This document shows positions 1 through 12,794 of a DNA stretch of 64,000 nucleotides, in pieces (within the stretch, counting starts at the first letter, position 1; each line of letters begins with the position of its first letter). This DNA is from Phymorhynchus buccinoides (lineage: Eukaryota; Mollusca; Gastropoda; Neogastropoda; Raphitomidae): assembly GCA_017654935.2 (NCBI GenBank), contig CM065690.1, forward strand, positions 27,766,030-27,830,029. The letters run 5' to 3'. Both the position numbers and the translations under genes were made by a program. The notes below the pieces were generated by a model that saw nothing but the letters and a program-made list of their open reading frames with translations, searched no databases and was not told the DNA's origin.

Positions 1-3000
1 AATCTCTGCAAGTATTGATAATAATATCTCTGTGACTATATGTAACATCAGGCGCCGATGCCCACCTCCCCAAATCAAGAAAACAGGGTCTCCAGACAAC
101 GGCCCTCTAAAGTGACTAGGGTGTAAACCAATGGGTCTGACGCATGACATCATGGCTCTGACTCTGTTTATCAAGTAAAACAGCTGGTTTAGCTATTAAG
201 TGACATACTCACCCCCCCCCCACCCCTCCCTTGGTGTCTTACCATAGAAAAAGTTGCATCCTGTGGCAATGGTAAAAGTTTTATTTGTATTCTACCCTGT
301 CACAGCCGATGTCAAATTTTGCACACGCTGATTTAAGAATGGCGTCACTACAAGCAGCGAAATTGATTGATTTAATTTAACCCTATGATCCCCGATCAAT
401 CGAACCGAGAATCGATACTATTGCATAAGAGAAGGGGAGTAACACCGAACGTCACACCAAATCTTTTATTTAAAAAAATCACCAGAATAAAGTCGAACTC
501 ACATTTAATATCTGAAAGATGCATATTGAATAGCAAAGATATGTTCATTCCAAAGCTAACAGTAACACAATGTTGTCACTTCAAACCATGAATTAGAAGG
601 GTCAATCTGTGCTGGCGCTCCGAGCATCACGCCGAGTTAATACTTTGGGGTTTCTTCGAAACTTACTTTTCCGCGCCGCCGATTGTCTACATATCCCTTG
701 CACTAGCTGATTAAGACAGCTCAGTCAGTGTCAGGAACAGGAAGAACTAACCTAGTATATAATATAGCTTTCTGGGTAGGGAGAAAGTGAGAGTGACCAT
801 ACTAGACCTGGCGCAATCGGCGTTTACGTGAGCCATGGAAGGAAACAAATTTGGGCGGATTTGGCGTCTGCAATTATGAGAGGGTTAATGACCATATGCT
901 GATAATGTGGAGATAAGGAAAGGCCTGATTTCATACATGTCATTGTGGCAGTCACAGTATTGCAGACATTTCATTGAACGTTAACCAGGTTAAGTTTTGA
1001 CAGCATTTTTGGCTGAAAAATGGCTGGCAGTGAAAGGGTAAGCGTAGTTGTTTAAAAGTTAGTGGGGGGGATAGCTTCATTTCTAACTCTCCTTTCATTG
1101 TATTCGTACATAAAATGAAAAAGGGCGTTGTTTTCTTGCTGTCCTAATTTCTTGCTCGTACAGTGGTCGTTGGCTGTCTCCCACGGGTCTCGCTCATGAG
1201 ATTTCCGAGTCCCAACTCGCAGCCACACCCTGGTTTGTCAGGCAGCAGAATCCGAAAAGCAGAAGTTCCAAGGTAACCAGTTGTGGAAAGGGGGGGAGGG
1301 GAATGGGGAGAGAGAGGAGGGGAGCGGTGGCTGATGGCTAACGTTTAGAAAACAGCTGATACTTTCAAAACAGGGGACAGATTTGAATGACCAAGGTTTA
1401 GATTATAGCTTAAGTTATACTTTTTTAGTTATAGATCTATGCAAAAAATAAAGACAGATTTGTATAAAAGTCTTAAGTTTCAGAATGCATGTCAGCTGAT
1501 TAAGCTAGGTGTCAGTAACTAGCTGTCGAGGGAAGTCTATTATCAGCTAATGCTAAGGATATTTTACAGGAATAGACTGAATGTCTGTTATTGCTTTATA
1601 GCATCTTGTTCATATTGTTTCATGCCTTGAAATTCTTTACACTTCTTTTTTTATGAGTTTAGGTTTTATGCTGAGGTTCAGACTTTACTGATTAGAATTT
1701 GAAGCACAAATGAGTTTTGCGTTCCAAAATCAGCATATCTGGAGATAAAATAATATTAAACTGTGTATAGATTGAATTAAATTAAAAACACTGAAAACAA
1801 CAACAGAGGTTTTGTGTGAGCATGAATATTCGTATTGTGTGTGGTGTTTGCTGAACTAAAGGACTATACATTGTTTTGTGTTCAACACCAAAAATTTCGT
1901 CCACCAAGGAATTTAAAAAGAGAGACCCATATGAGGGGAAACTGAGCATTTTTGATTGGGAATGCAAAATAATTTAAAAAAACATAATATCCAATCACGC
2001 TTCACAATATGTGGTTACAAATAATGCATGTATACATGTTTGTTGTTGTTGACGTACGCCTTGCTAAGATAGGAAATAAGCTGCTGGCAGAGATCATCCG
2101 GTATCAACTAGCTGAAGCATTTGAACACTGTGGTACAAATACAATCAGCTAAGGATGGAGAACATTACTGCGTGTGACTGGGGTTTTCTTAAAAATTACC
2201 CTGTCACCGTGTGCAGCCACACTCTGTCTTCGGGGGATATGCATTATACTGAAGGCATTACCTACGACAAGAGGATTTAGGAAGCATGCATGCTCATGCT
2301 GGCGTAGCCCACTACATTTGTTTTGGTAACCCCATATTTATAAGAAAAAGAGTACATTTCAACTAGAACATGGGCCAGTGCATTTCTATTTGTGTTTGTG
2401 CAAACAGCGTTATAATCCAAACCCTACAGCCTAAAATTAATACTGAACCAACCATAATGAAAATTGACAGAATTGTCCCCAATAACCTGACGATGATGCC
2501 GGTTCACTTACAGATACAAAGATGCATATTAAGGGGGATCCGACTTTCTGCAACCGAGAAGTGTGTATTCCCATATTGAGGATTGCCTGCATGAACTGCG
2601 TGTCTAAGCCGGTTCACTTACAGATACCATAATGGGTATCAAGTGTTGGGATGATCCCTGGAGTCTTTTAGCTAGAGTACATCAACAAAAAAAACAGTAG
2701 TATAATGATTGTAAACCAAATATTGTGTGATGGGTAATTTTTGTTTTTAAAGACTATTTTGCTTTTAAGGGGGATCAAATCCTACTTTAAACATTACAAA
2801 TATCTTTGTGCTACCAGTAAGAATATCAAGGCGGGACTGAAAAAACTGACAATGAACCAAGACGTTGGGGGTTTTTTTGAATCTGCATCTTACCACCCAA
2901 AGAAGGCAGAGGCAGTTTCTTTGGACAGGCAGCCATCAAATTATACATGGAAAGGGTCCATGATTAACCCACGTTAGACTGTAACATTTGCATTCCTTTT

Positions 3001-3029
3001 TGTTTCCAGAAGGTGCCGCAATTGTAATT

Positions 3030-5345
3030 TTCCCAATTGTTATGGGGCTGTAAGGATGTTGAGAAGCAATGTTATTCGTTAACTGACAGACCATGTCTAT
3101 ATTGATACTTGACTGGTAACCTTTGGCAAGTCCTAGTTATGTCTGAGGCTGACTTGTAGAACTTCCCGACTGCATGCTTGTGAGGATGGCTAAGTAAGAA
3201 TGTATTCATTAAATGACATACCATTTCTTTTATTTCTCTTGACTGTAACACTGCAGATGCCTTTTGTCTCGAGATCTAGACGTTGTGTTCCCAATGTATG
3301 TCTGTAGGATGGCGATAATGAAATGTGATTCATAAATGACAGACCCATGTACATTTATTGTCTCTTGACTGTAACAGTGACACTCCTTTATTCTAGGCGG
3401 ACTTGTAAAACTTCCCCTGTATGCTTTAGGATGGCGAGAAGAATGCGATTCTCGTAATACAGACCGTGTCTATATTTCTCTTGACTATGAACATGCATCC
3501 TTATGTCTGAGGCTGTACTTTAGAACTTCCTCACCCTGTACATGACTGTAGAATGGGGCGAAGAATGGATTCAATTAAATGACAGACCGTGTCTTTATTC
3601 TCTTGACTGTAACATTGCATCCTATTGTCTGAGGCTGACTATGTAGAACTTCCCCTGCATTGCTGTATGGAATAGCGGATAGCACGAAGAATGTGCCTAC
3701 GTAAATGACAGACCAAATGGTTTCTTTGATTTCTCTTGACTGTAACACTGCAGATCCTTATTGTCTGAGGCTGACTTGTAGTTCTCTGTATGCTGTAGGG
3801 ATGGCGGAACGAATGCGTTCTAAATGACTAGGAACCGTGTCTTTATTTCTCTTGACTGTAGACATTGCAGTTTCCTTTTGTCTGAGCTGACTTGTATAAC
3901 TTCCCCGCATGCTGTAGATGGCGAGAGAATGTGATTCATAAATGACAGACCGTTGTCTTTATTTCTCTTGACTGTACACTGCATCCTTTTTGTCTGAGGC
4001 TGACTTGTATAACTTCCCCTGGCATGCGTAGGATGGTCGAAAGAATTGTGATTCATAATACAACCATGTCTTTATTTCTCTCGCCTGTAACTTGCATCCT
4101 TTTGTCCGAGGCTGACTTGTAGTTCCCATGTATGCTGTAGGATGGCGAGAAGAATGCGATTCGTAAATGACAGACCGTGTCTATATTTCTCTTGACTATA
4201 ACATTGCATCCTTATGTCTGAGGCTGACTTGTAGAACTTCCCCTGTATGCTGTAGGATGGCGAAAGAATGCGATTCATAAATGACAGACCGTGTCTTTAT
4301 TTCTCTTGACTGTAACATTGCATCCTATTGTCTGAGGCTGACTTGTAGAACTTCCCCTGCATGCTGTATGATACTGATAGCAAGAAGAATGTGATACGTA
4401 AATGACAGACCATGTCTTTATTTCTCTTGACTGTAACACTGCATCCTTTTGTCTGAGGCTGACTTGTAGTTCTCATGTATGCTGTAGGATGGCGAGAAGA
4501 ATGCGATTCATAAATGACAGACCGTGTCTTTATTTCTCTTGACTGTAACATTGCATCCTTTTGTCCGGGCTGACTTGTATAAGTTCCCATGTATGCTGTA
4601 GGATGGCGAGAACAATGTTATTCGTAAATGACAGACCATGTCTATATTTATCTTGACTGTAACATTGCATCCTAGTTATGTCTGAGGCTGACTTGTAGAA
4701 CTTCCCCTGCATACTGTAGGATAGCAAGAAGAATGTGATTCGTAAATGACAGACTGTGTCTATATTTCTCTTGACTGTAACATTGCATCCTATTGTCTGA
4801 GGCTGACTTGTAGAACTTCCCCTGCATGCTGTAGGATGGCGAGAAGAATGTGATTCATAAATGACAGACCGTGTCTATATTTCTCTTGACTGTAACATTG
4901 CATCCTAGTTATGTCTGAGGCTGACTTGTAGAACTTCCCCTGCATGCTGTAGGATGGCGAGAAGAATGTGATTCATAAATGACAGACTGTGTCTTTATTT
5001 CTCTTGACTGTAACATTGCATCCTATTGTCTGGGCTGACTTGATAGTTCTCAGTAGCCTGCTGTAGGATGGCGAGTAAAATGTAAATTCATAATTAACAG
5101 ATGTGTCCTTTATTTCTCTTGACTGTACATTGCATCCTATTGTCTTGAGGCTGACTTGTAGACCTTCCCCTGCATACTGTAGGATTTAGCAAGAAGATGT
5201 GATTCGTAAATGACAGAAACTTGTGTCTATATTTTCTCTTGACTGTACATTGCATCCTATTGTCTGAGGCTGACTTGTAGTTTCCCGTGGATGCGTAGGA
5301 TGGCGAGGAAGAATGACGATTGCGTAAATGACTGAACCGTTTATA
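3030..5345 (-). repeat. 115-bp satellite array, left arm copy
   Basis: About 20 degenerate units, each containing 'cttgactgtaacattgcatc', 'gaggctgacttgtagaact' and 'ctgtaggatggcgagaaga'. Many units have single-base insertions or deletions. It is the reverse complement of the cleaner array at 12795-14400. The short frames across it are not genes. Confidence 0.93.
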
Positions 5346-6550
5346 TCCTCTTGTCTTAAAGTTGGAGTACATTTGTATGGCATGGCCATTTTGGTGCTTT
5401 TGTTTGGTTGTTGGTTAGGTTGTTTTTTTATTTTTTGGTGTGTTTTTTCTCAGGTCACTACAGATAAACATGAAGGAGTCAACAAGAGTCATAACTATTT
5501 TTGCTATGTCCCTGGTTTTATATGCATGCCCAACTCTCCTCTATCTCTTTTCATGCATTCTGCCGGTTGCCTGGCAGACATCAAACCTCATCACATTTCC
5601 CTACCTGTTATTCGTTAACTTTTTTTTTAAAACATATAAAAATGAACCGACACAAACAAAGTCAACACTTTGCAACACCTTAAAACAATCCACAGTAAAC
5701 ATAACATTGTGCAACAAAGAAAATAAAAAATCAGCTTGACCGTTCTCTATAATGTTTTTTCTAACTTTTTTTTTTTTTAAGCTCACCATGATCATTTGCT
5801 TTTTTAAAAAATCAGTTCAGATTGGAATACATGCAATTCTTCCAAGAAACTCAAGTTTGTTTTTTCTTTATAAAAAAGAAAAGAAAACAAAAAGCAACAA
5901 AATTGCTCAGCAATATTTTTTGTGTAATTAACATTTAGGAAATGTATGCTACCTGGCGAGTGAATTAATTTCCTTTTCACTGGCAACTTGTGAGGGATGT
6001 CTTATTTTTACAAGAAAAATGCTTTGATTAGTGATGCAAAAAGAAATCAGCTATTTGAGCACATCTCCATGATCAAACAACAATTACAATGTAGTTTCCC
6101 GTTACAAAGTTGATTGCTTAATCAGAACAATTCAACAACTCCCAGCTTGACACTGTGAAATGAAGACTAAACTATAAAAAGGAAAGAAACAAACACAATT
6201 TCTCTGAAGAGTTCTGCTCTCTCCATATTCACCTTTATCCTTAAATCCTTTGCACTCAACTTTTTCTTTTTGTCATCCCTTTTCTCTAATTTAAAAAGAG
6301 CTCCAGCTCCCAATGAGATTCCTTTTGTTTTCCTTTAGGCGGGTCCATTAAACAAAACTACTGCTCAGAGGTATCAGAATGACCGCGTCTTTTCCAATCT
6401 ATCACAAGCGAGATACATGAACACACTCCTGTCTCCTATAGAGCACACACACACATCAATTCTGGTCACTCTGCATCGTCAAGCAGACATCTTGGTTTGC
6501 GTTGCCCAACGCGGGGTAAGCTGACAATCACCACAGCCTTCCATCGTCTC

Positions 6551-7434
6551 CTCCCTGCAAAATCCTAGTTGCGTAATCACGTTGGAGCGGGAGCTTGTAG
6601 ACCCGTGAAACCAGGTCCAGGGATCCAATGTACGATCCATGCACTATTCGTCTATACATATTCTGAAAGAAACAAAAATTCTAGTGCAAGAATTGAATTT
6701 GAATAGACAGAAAAATTTTCAAAACTTAATTATCTCAACCCATACAGTTTTCTACTCCTTGTAGACTTGACAGCTGTAACCGCCTGGCTTCCTCAGCGCT
6801 TGCACACTGAAGGTGGAGACTGGACTGGAGTTTCAGTCCAACAATTAGAATTAGAATCTTTAAAAAAATGGAGAAACACTGAACCTTGAAAGGTGCTACT
6901 GCTAATAGGACCAAGAGACACACTGAACCCCCTGCTCTACCACATGAGAGCAGTCCCTCATACCAACCTTGAAGTTCATGTTGTGTTTCAAGGACCGTAG
7001 CCACTACACAGGGTAAACAGACATTCCATTGTTAAGTGATTCAATTTCTAATAACATGCAAACCCATCTGTGTTTCTTTGGGTAATTTATCATTTTTGAT
7101 CAAGAAAACAAATTCCTGACAGTTCAACAATTATATTAGTTTTATAAGAACCGATAAGAAAAGAATTGCAGAATACCCAGAGATAAAAATATAAATAAAT
7201 AACTAAACATGTTGGTATTTCAAGTTTAACAATTTCCTCTATAAAAAACAGACAACTCCAGTTTAAGCCCCTTCATATGCCCTTAGCTGTAATTAATGCC
7301 CCCCCCCCCCCCCACTCCCCTTATAGGATACTCCACGCCTAATAATTCTGAAAATCAAATACGCTGTTCAGAATTGGTCCCAATGCACTTCCAGGATTTG
7401 GAAATACATTTCTTGTAGACTTCTCTGACATTTT
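6551..7434 (-). pseudogene. TIMM13: Broken inverted copy of the TIM13 exons
   Basis: The exon 2 equivalent is at about 7364-7434 and the exon 3 equivalent at about 6551-6662. Relative to 10842-11674 they carry single-base gains and losses: a missing G destroys the first Cys codon region, extra bases follow the 'CIA' region, and the stop region is altered. No continuous frame remains. The errors are scattered single-base indels and continue at the same density into flanking noncoding DNA, so this looks more like poor consensus sequence than normal pseudogene decay. Confidence 0.85.
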
Positions 7435-7756
7435 CTCAACTACAACACCACAAAATATAACGTGAAATCAAGTTGATGGAATGATTCCTCTTCTTCAATT
7501 TTCTTCGTGTTTCAGGCAGCCAACAGTTTATCAGCTGGAAGATTTGCTGCACTTTCTTTTTTAGTAAGAAGACAAGGAAGTTAGAAAGCAGAGGAGATAG
7601 GAGTAATGGGAAAAGGAACGTAAACATAAAACTAGTGATGGGTACTGCAGTATTTTGATAAAAAAAAAAAAAATGGACACTTGGTCACAGTGTCTATGTG
7701 ACCTAATCTCACATAGATACTCTGATACTATCGTGTGATAGATACATAATGTCGGC

Positions 7757-8256
7757 NNNNNNNNNNNNNNNNNNNNNNNNNNNNNNNNNNNNNNNNNNNN
7801 NNNNNNNNNNNNNNNNNNNNNNNNNNNNNNNNNNNNNNNNNNNNNNNNNNNNNNNNNNNNNNNNNNNNNNNNNNNNNNNNNNNNNNNNNNNNNNNNNNNN
7901 NNNNNNNNNNNNNNNNNNNNNNNNNNNNNNNNNNNNNNNNNNNNNNNNNNNNNNNNNNNNNNNNNNNNNNNNNNNNNNNNNNNNNNNNNNNNNNNNNNNN
8001 NNNNNNNNNNNNNNNNNNNNNNNNNNNNNNNNNNNNNNNNNNNNNNNNNNNNNNNNNNNNNNNNNNNNNNNNNNNNNNNNNNNNNNNNNNNNNNNNNNNN
8101 NNNNNNNNNNNNNNNNNNNNNNNNNNNNNNNNNNNNNNNNNNNNNNNNNNNNNNNNNNNNNNNNNNNNNNNNNNNNNNNNNNNNNNNNNNNNNNNNNNNN
8201 NNNNNNNNNNNNNNNNNNNNNNNNNNNNNNNNNNNNNNNNNNNNNNNNNNNNNNNN
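7757..8256. other. Assembly gap (500 N)
   Basis: Exactly 500 unknown bases, a conventional scaffold-gap length. It sits between the left arm of the inverted duplication and a LINE fragment. The missing first TIM13 exon or the true junction could be here. Long 'open frames' through the gap are meaningless. Confidence 0.99.
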
Positions 8257-9600
8257 GATCCGTGACTTCCTTACGGACAGAAAGCAAGCAGTGGCTGTCA
8301 GGTGTTCCTCAGGGATCAGTGTTGGGCCCGACCCTCTTCCTGCTATATAAATGACTTGCCTGAACACCTGTCCTCAACGTCCAGACTGTTCGCTGATGAC
8401 TCTCTGCCACAAAATGGTGGAATCAAGTCGGGACCAATCAATCCTCCAACAGGATCTCGACCTGGGGGGGGGGGGGGGGGGGGGGGGGAGAGTATGAAAT
8501 CCACCCAGGGAGATGCCAATCCATGTACATTTCAAGGAAAACGAATACACACGCTGGCAGTTACCATCTTCAAGGCCAGACACTGCAAACTGTGGAGGAA
8601 ACAAAATATCTGGGTGTCACAATTTCTTCTGTGGTGGTGGCCAGCTTCTTTTTATAGAAGTAAATGCACACACTTTAGGGGGTGACCAAAGAAAAAGAAG
8701 AAGAAGAGAGAAGAAGAAAAAGCAAAGACAAAAATCAGCTATCACACAGTCTGCTTGAATTTACTTGGGTCTGGAGTCTATAAGATGCAGCAAACAAAAT
8801 TAAAACATTCCTATTTCTGGACTGGGATGGGGATATTTACAGGGAGCTGCTGGCAGCTACTAATTTTCACTTTCACCCCCGGGAAGCTGAGAACTAGCCG
8901 ACCCTAGACACTCCATAAAGGCATAAGGTAGTGCCCAGGCCCCAACCAAAAAAGACAAAGACAAACAAACAAATCCCTAACTATTGGGGTAAAAAAACAA
9001 ATGGGGATGAATGGACAGGGGTGGGGGCGTTTGTGGACGCAAAAACCTTACCTGGGACACCCACATAGCCAACAACAAAGCCAACAGAACCCTTGGTTTT
9101 CTTCGCTGAAACATGAAAGTTGGCTCTACCGCTATTAAGGAAACAGCCTACAACTAGTACAAGGCCCTAGTTAGACCTACCCTGGAGTACGCCGCTCCTG
9201 TCTGGGACCCGCATACAGCCAAGAACACCGGGAAAATTTGAGAGGGTCCAACGCTGTGCAACTCGCTGGGCTGTCAATCGCCATCGTCCGTCATCCAGCG
9301 TTGACAACATATCTCAGCTGCAGTGGCCCCCGATGAAGGATAGGCGACGATCTGCAAGACTGGCCACGTTCTTCAAGTTTCACCATGGAGAGGTGGCCAT
9401 CAACACTACTCGTAGGCCAGTCCCTCATCCACCAACCCGACAATCAAGACAAACTTGTGCATGCCGCAGCCTACCTTCTAACATCGTGTAAGACAAACTA
9501 TAGGAAGTTTTCATTCTTTCAAGAGCTGTGGCGGAATGGAACTGTTCCACCTGAGGCAACAACATCAGCCTCAGTGGAGGAATTCAAGGCCCGGATCTGA
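8257..9600 (+). pseudogene. Decayed non-LTR retrotransposon (reverse transcriptase part)
   Basis: Fragments in order: 'IRDFLTDRKQ', 'GVPQGSVLGPTLFLLYINDL', 'RLFADDS' (the FADD catalytic motif), 'KTNTHAGSYHLQGQTLQ', 'VEETKYLGVTISS', then, after an insertion at about 8635-9020, 'NLTWDTHIANNKANRTLGFL', 'LVRPTLEYAAPVWDPHTA', and the C-terminal 'RAVAEWNCS' region near 9530. Frames change several times and poly-G runs interrupt it. It resembles CR1/Jockey-group LINEs; the clade is not resolved. It is related to the copy at 62040-63760. An AAG-rich stretch at 8695-8730 lies inside. Confidence 0.88.
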
Positions 9601-9744
9601 ACCCCTCCCCCCCCCCCCCCCTTCTCTCCCTCCCTCCCTGCCCCCAAACCATCCATCCCTCATTCCATGTTTTGCCTCCCTGTTCCCCATTCGCTCCCCC
9701 TCCCCCCGCCCTTGTTCCCCTTGGAGCTGACCATCCGAGCAGCC

Positions 9745-10110
9745 ATTTATTTTTAAGTTGAGTTGCTGGCTCGTAATCCGTCAGGTTTGCGAGTGTGCGG
9801 GTTCGAATCCAGCTCGGGTCGCAGTGGTGTGTCCTTGGGAAAGGCTCTTTACTCCTATTTTCCTCACTCCACTCAGGTGTAAATGGGTACCTGACGTCAG
9901 TTGTGAGACTTAAAACCAAGGTCCTGTGTGCGAACGCATGCACAAAGATCTTGCGCACACGTTAAAGCCCATTCCACTATTCGGTTGGAGTAGGTCATGT
10001 TGTGCCGGTGGAATGGATGACACAAACTGACATAGCATGCATCCTGTGCGCACCTATTGCAGTCTAAACGAAGACTTTGGGCGTGGGGCAGGATAAACAT
10101 CCCCAATAGG
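9745..10110 (+). repeat. tRNA-derived SINE
   Basis: The head contains 'gggttcgaatcc', a good RNA polymerase III B box, at about 9800-9811. It is preceded by an A-box-like 'ttgctggctcgtaat' and followed by a conserved-looking core 'gtgtccttgggaaaggctct', a type found in SINEs of marine invertebrates. The body continues to about 10110. It does not fold as a complete tRNA, so it is called a SINE. Confidence 0.72.
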
Positions 10111-10619
10111 AAAGAGAAGAGTCAGAACGACATTTTCAGAATAAATTCACACACATGTGCACACACACATGTATCAGGCAATTTGACGCAGTTTCACGTA
10201 GCTGACTGCCTGAAGAAAAGGGGGTTGGGTGGGGGGGTCCCATTGTGTGTGTGTTCCCATTAAGAACCCTGCAAATAGATGAGGCAAATACATTCAACAC
10301 AGCATTGTCCAGCCAGCTCGGCTTGCTAAAAGTTGCTTTCTATAAGCAACGTTACTACTGTCGTTAGGAAGTCCACTCCTTTTTCCCCTCAGGGGTATGA
10401 AAAGTTTAGTTTTCCACCTGAAGCATTATAACATATGGTGGGGGACTTCTGAATATATCAGCCTCAGGTTTGTTATCCCTACCTGCGAACCAATCCTCCA
10501 TTATTTTATAATTATAGGCAGATTTTGAAATGTGTGAATGTAAGTCTTCAACATTTTTTTAAATGTTTACTTTTACTTTCATTTTAATCATGAATTTTAC
10601 TTGACAATGTCAAATTTAA
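10111..10619. other. Spacer without recognised genes
   Basis: AT-rich sequence with a short CA tract near 10148-10172. I searched for a TIM13 first exon ending in a 'QELLQ'-like block before a donor and did not see one. Confidence 0.6.
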
Positions 10620-10841
10620 TTTTTTTTTATCAAAATCCTGCAGACCCTCACTAGGTTTTATGTTTACTTTCCTTTTCCATTACTCCTATCTCCTCTGCTT
10701 TCTAACTTCTTGTCTTCTTACTAAAAAAAGAAGTGCAGCAAAATCTTCAGCCTGATAATGTTGGCTGCCTGAAACGAAGAAATGCAGAAGAGGAATCATT
10801 CATCAACTTGATCAAGTTATATTTTGTTGGTGTTGTTGCAG

Positions 10842-11674
10842 AAAATGTCAGAGAAGTGCTACAAGAAATGTATTTCCAAACCTGGAAGTGCATTGGACAA
10901 TTCTGAACAGGTATTTGATTTTCAGAATTATTAGGGTGGGAGTATCCTATAAGGGGGGGGGGGGGGGGGGGGGGGGCATTAATACAGCTAAGGGAATATA
11001 AGGGGCTTAAACTGGAGTTGTGTTTTTAAAGAAATTGTTAAACTTGAATACCAACATTGTTTTGTTATTTAAATTTTACTGGTATTCTGCAATTTTCTTT
11101 TCTTATGGTTCTTAAAACTAATTATAAATGTTGAACTGCAAGGATTTGTTTTCTTGTCAAAATGATAAATTCACCAAAGGAAAACAGAATGGGTTTGCAT
11201 GTTATTAGAAATTGAATCACATTAACAATGGAATGTCCTGTGTGTGGCTACGTCCTTGAAACACAACATGAACTTCCAGGGTTGGTATGAGGGCTGCTCT
11301 CATGTTGGTAGAGCAAGTGGGGTTAGTGTGTCTCTTGGTCCTATTAGCAGTAGCACCTTTCAGTTTCAGTGTTTCTCATTTTTTTAAAAGATTCTAATTC
11401 TAATTGTTGACTGAACTCCAGTCCAAGTCTCCACCTTCAGTGTGCAAGCGCTGAGGAAGCCAGGCGGACGCTTGGCAAGCTACAAGTGAGTAGAAACTGT
11501 ATGGGTTGAGATAATAAGTTTAAATTTTCTTCATTATATTCTAATTCTTGCCTGAATTTTTGTTTCTTTCAGAAATGTATAGCGATGTGCATGGATCGGT
11601 ACATGGACTCCTGGAACCTGGTTTCCCGTGTCTACAGCTCCCGCCTCCAACGTGAACGCAACAGGATGCAGTGA
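10842..11674 (+). CDS. TIMM13: Mitochondrial import chaperone Tim13, last two coding exons
   Basis: Tim13 works with Tim8 as a hexameric chaperone of the mitochondrial intermembrane space, escorting hydrophobic precursors. Exon 10842-10910 (23 codons) reads '[20 protein letters not shown]' and ends 'SEQ' before gtattt. Exon 11573-11674 reads '[20 protein letters not shown]' and '[13 protein letters not shown]' then TGA. The twin C-x3-C motifs (CYKKC, CIAMC) that form the two disulphides are both intact. The N-terminal exon (about 40 residues in relatives) is not visible upstream; the sequence there is a retroelement-filled spacer and an N gap. The gene lies in the right arm of a large inverted duplication; a damaged copy is at 6551-7434. 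Confidence 0.93.
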
Positions 11675-12794
11675 GGAGACGATGGAAGGCTGTGGTTGTT
11701 GTCAGCTTCACCCCGTTTGGGCAACGCAAACCAAGTGCTGCTTGAGATTGCAGAGTGACCAGAATGATGTGTGTGTGCCTATATAGACAGGAGTGTGTTC
11801 ATGTATCTCGCTTGTGATAGATTGGAAAACGCGGTCTCTGAGCAGTAGTTTTGTTTAAGGACCAGCCTCAAAGGGGAAAAAAGGAATGTCATTGGGAGCT
11901 GGAGCTCTTTGAAATTGGAAAAGGGGATGACAAAAAGAAAAAGTTGGTGCAAGGATTAAAGATGAAAGGTGAATATGGAGAGAATGTAAGAGAAATGTTT
12001 TGTTTTCTTTCCTTTTTTAGTTAGTCTTCATTTCAGTGTCAAGCGGGAGTTGTTGAATTGTTCTATTTAAGCAATCAACTTTGAAACGGGAAACTACATT
12101 TGTAATTGTTGTTTGCATGGAGATGTGCTCAAATCTGATTCTTTTGCATCAATAATCAAGATTTCTTGTAAAATAAGACATCTTCAAAAGGTTGCCAGTG
12201 AAAAGGAAATTACATTCACTGCCAGTAGCATACATGTCCTAAATGTTAATTACAAAAAATATTGCTGAGCAATTTTGTTGCTTTTTGTTTTCTTTTCTTT
12301 TTTATAAAGAAAAACAAACTTGAGTTTCTTGGAAGAATTGCATGTTTCCAATCTGAACTTGATTTTTTAAAAAGCAAATGATCATTGTGAGTTAAAAAAA
12401 AAAAAAGTTAGAACATTAGAGAACGGCAAGCTGATTTTTTATTTTCTTTGTTGCACAATGTTATTGTTACTGTGGATTGTTTTAAGGTGTGCAAGTGCTT
12501 GACTTTGTTTGTGTGGTTATTTTTATATGTTTAAAGTTAACGAATAACAGGTAGGGAAATGTGATGCAGGTTTGAATGTCTGCCAGTCAACGGCAGTATG
12601 CTGAAAGGAGTAGAGAGAGTTTGGGCATGCATTAAACCAGACATCAAAATAGTTATTGACTCTTGTTGACTCCTTTCATGTTTATCTGTAGTGACCTGAG
12701 AAAAAACACACCAAAACAACCAACCAACAAACAAACAAAACGCACCAAAATGGCCAGCCATACAAATGTACTCCCAACTTTTAAGACAAGAGGA

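Larger units (their letters stand above)
1..7673. repeat. Left arm of large inverted duplication (error-rich)
   Basis: Read as its reverse complement, this stretch follows 10620-17430 in order. Position 1 pairs with about 17430, 385-591 with about 16850-17020, 1782-1967 with 15500-15685, the satellite at 3030-5345 with 12795-14400, and the TIM13 region 6500-7640 with 10700-11760. Similarity stops at about 7673, next to the N gap. The arm is dense in small indels and its satellite is about 0.7 kb longer than in the partner. The window starts inside the arm, so its outer end is not seen. Confidence 0.93.

Noticed and set aside
1782..1967. A conserved 61-codon frame also present at 15500-15685
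   Set aside because: The conservation is explained by the inverted duplication; the peptide has no recognisable domain and no splice or start context.
3820..5389. Multiple small minus-strand genes
   Set aside because: All are frames through the degenerate satellite.
7561..8367. Long open frames crossing 7757-8256
   Set aside because: They exist only because the 500 N bases contain no stop codons.
9770..9840. A functional tRNA gene
   Set aside because: A B box is present but a complete cloverleaf is not formed, and the sequence continues into a SINE core.
11228..11490. An extra TIM13 exon between the two recognised exons
   Set aside because: The two flanking exons already join in frame as in the known protein, and this stretch has no family similarity.
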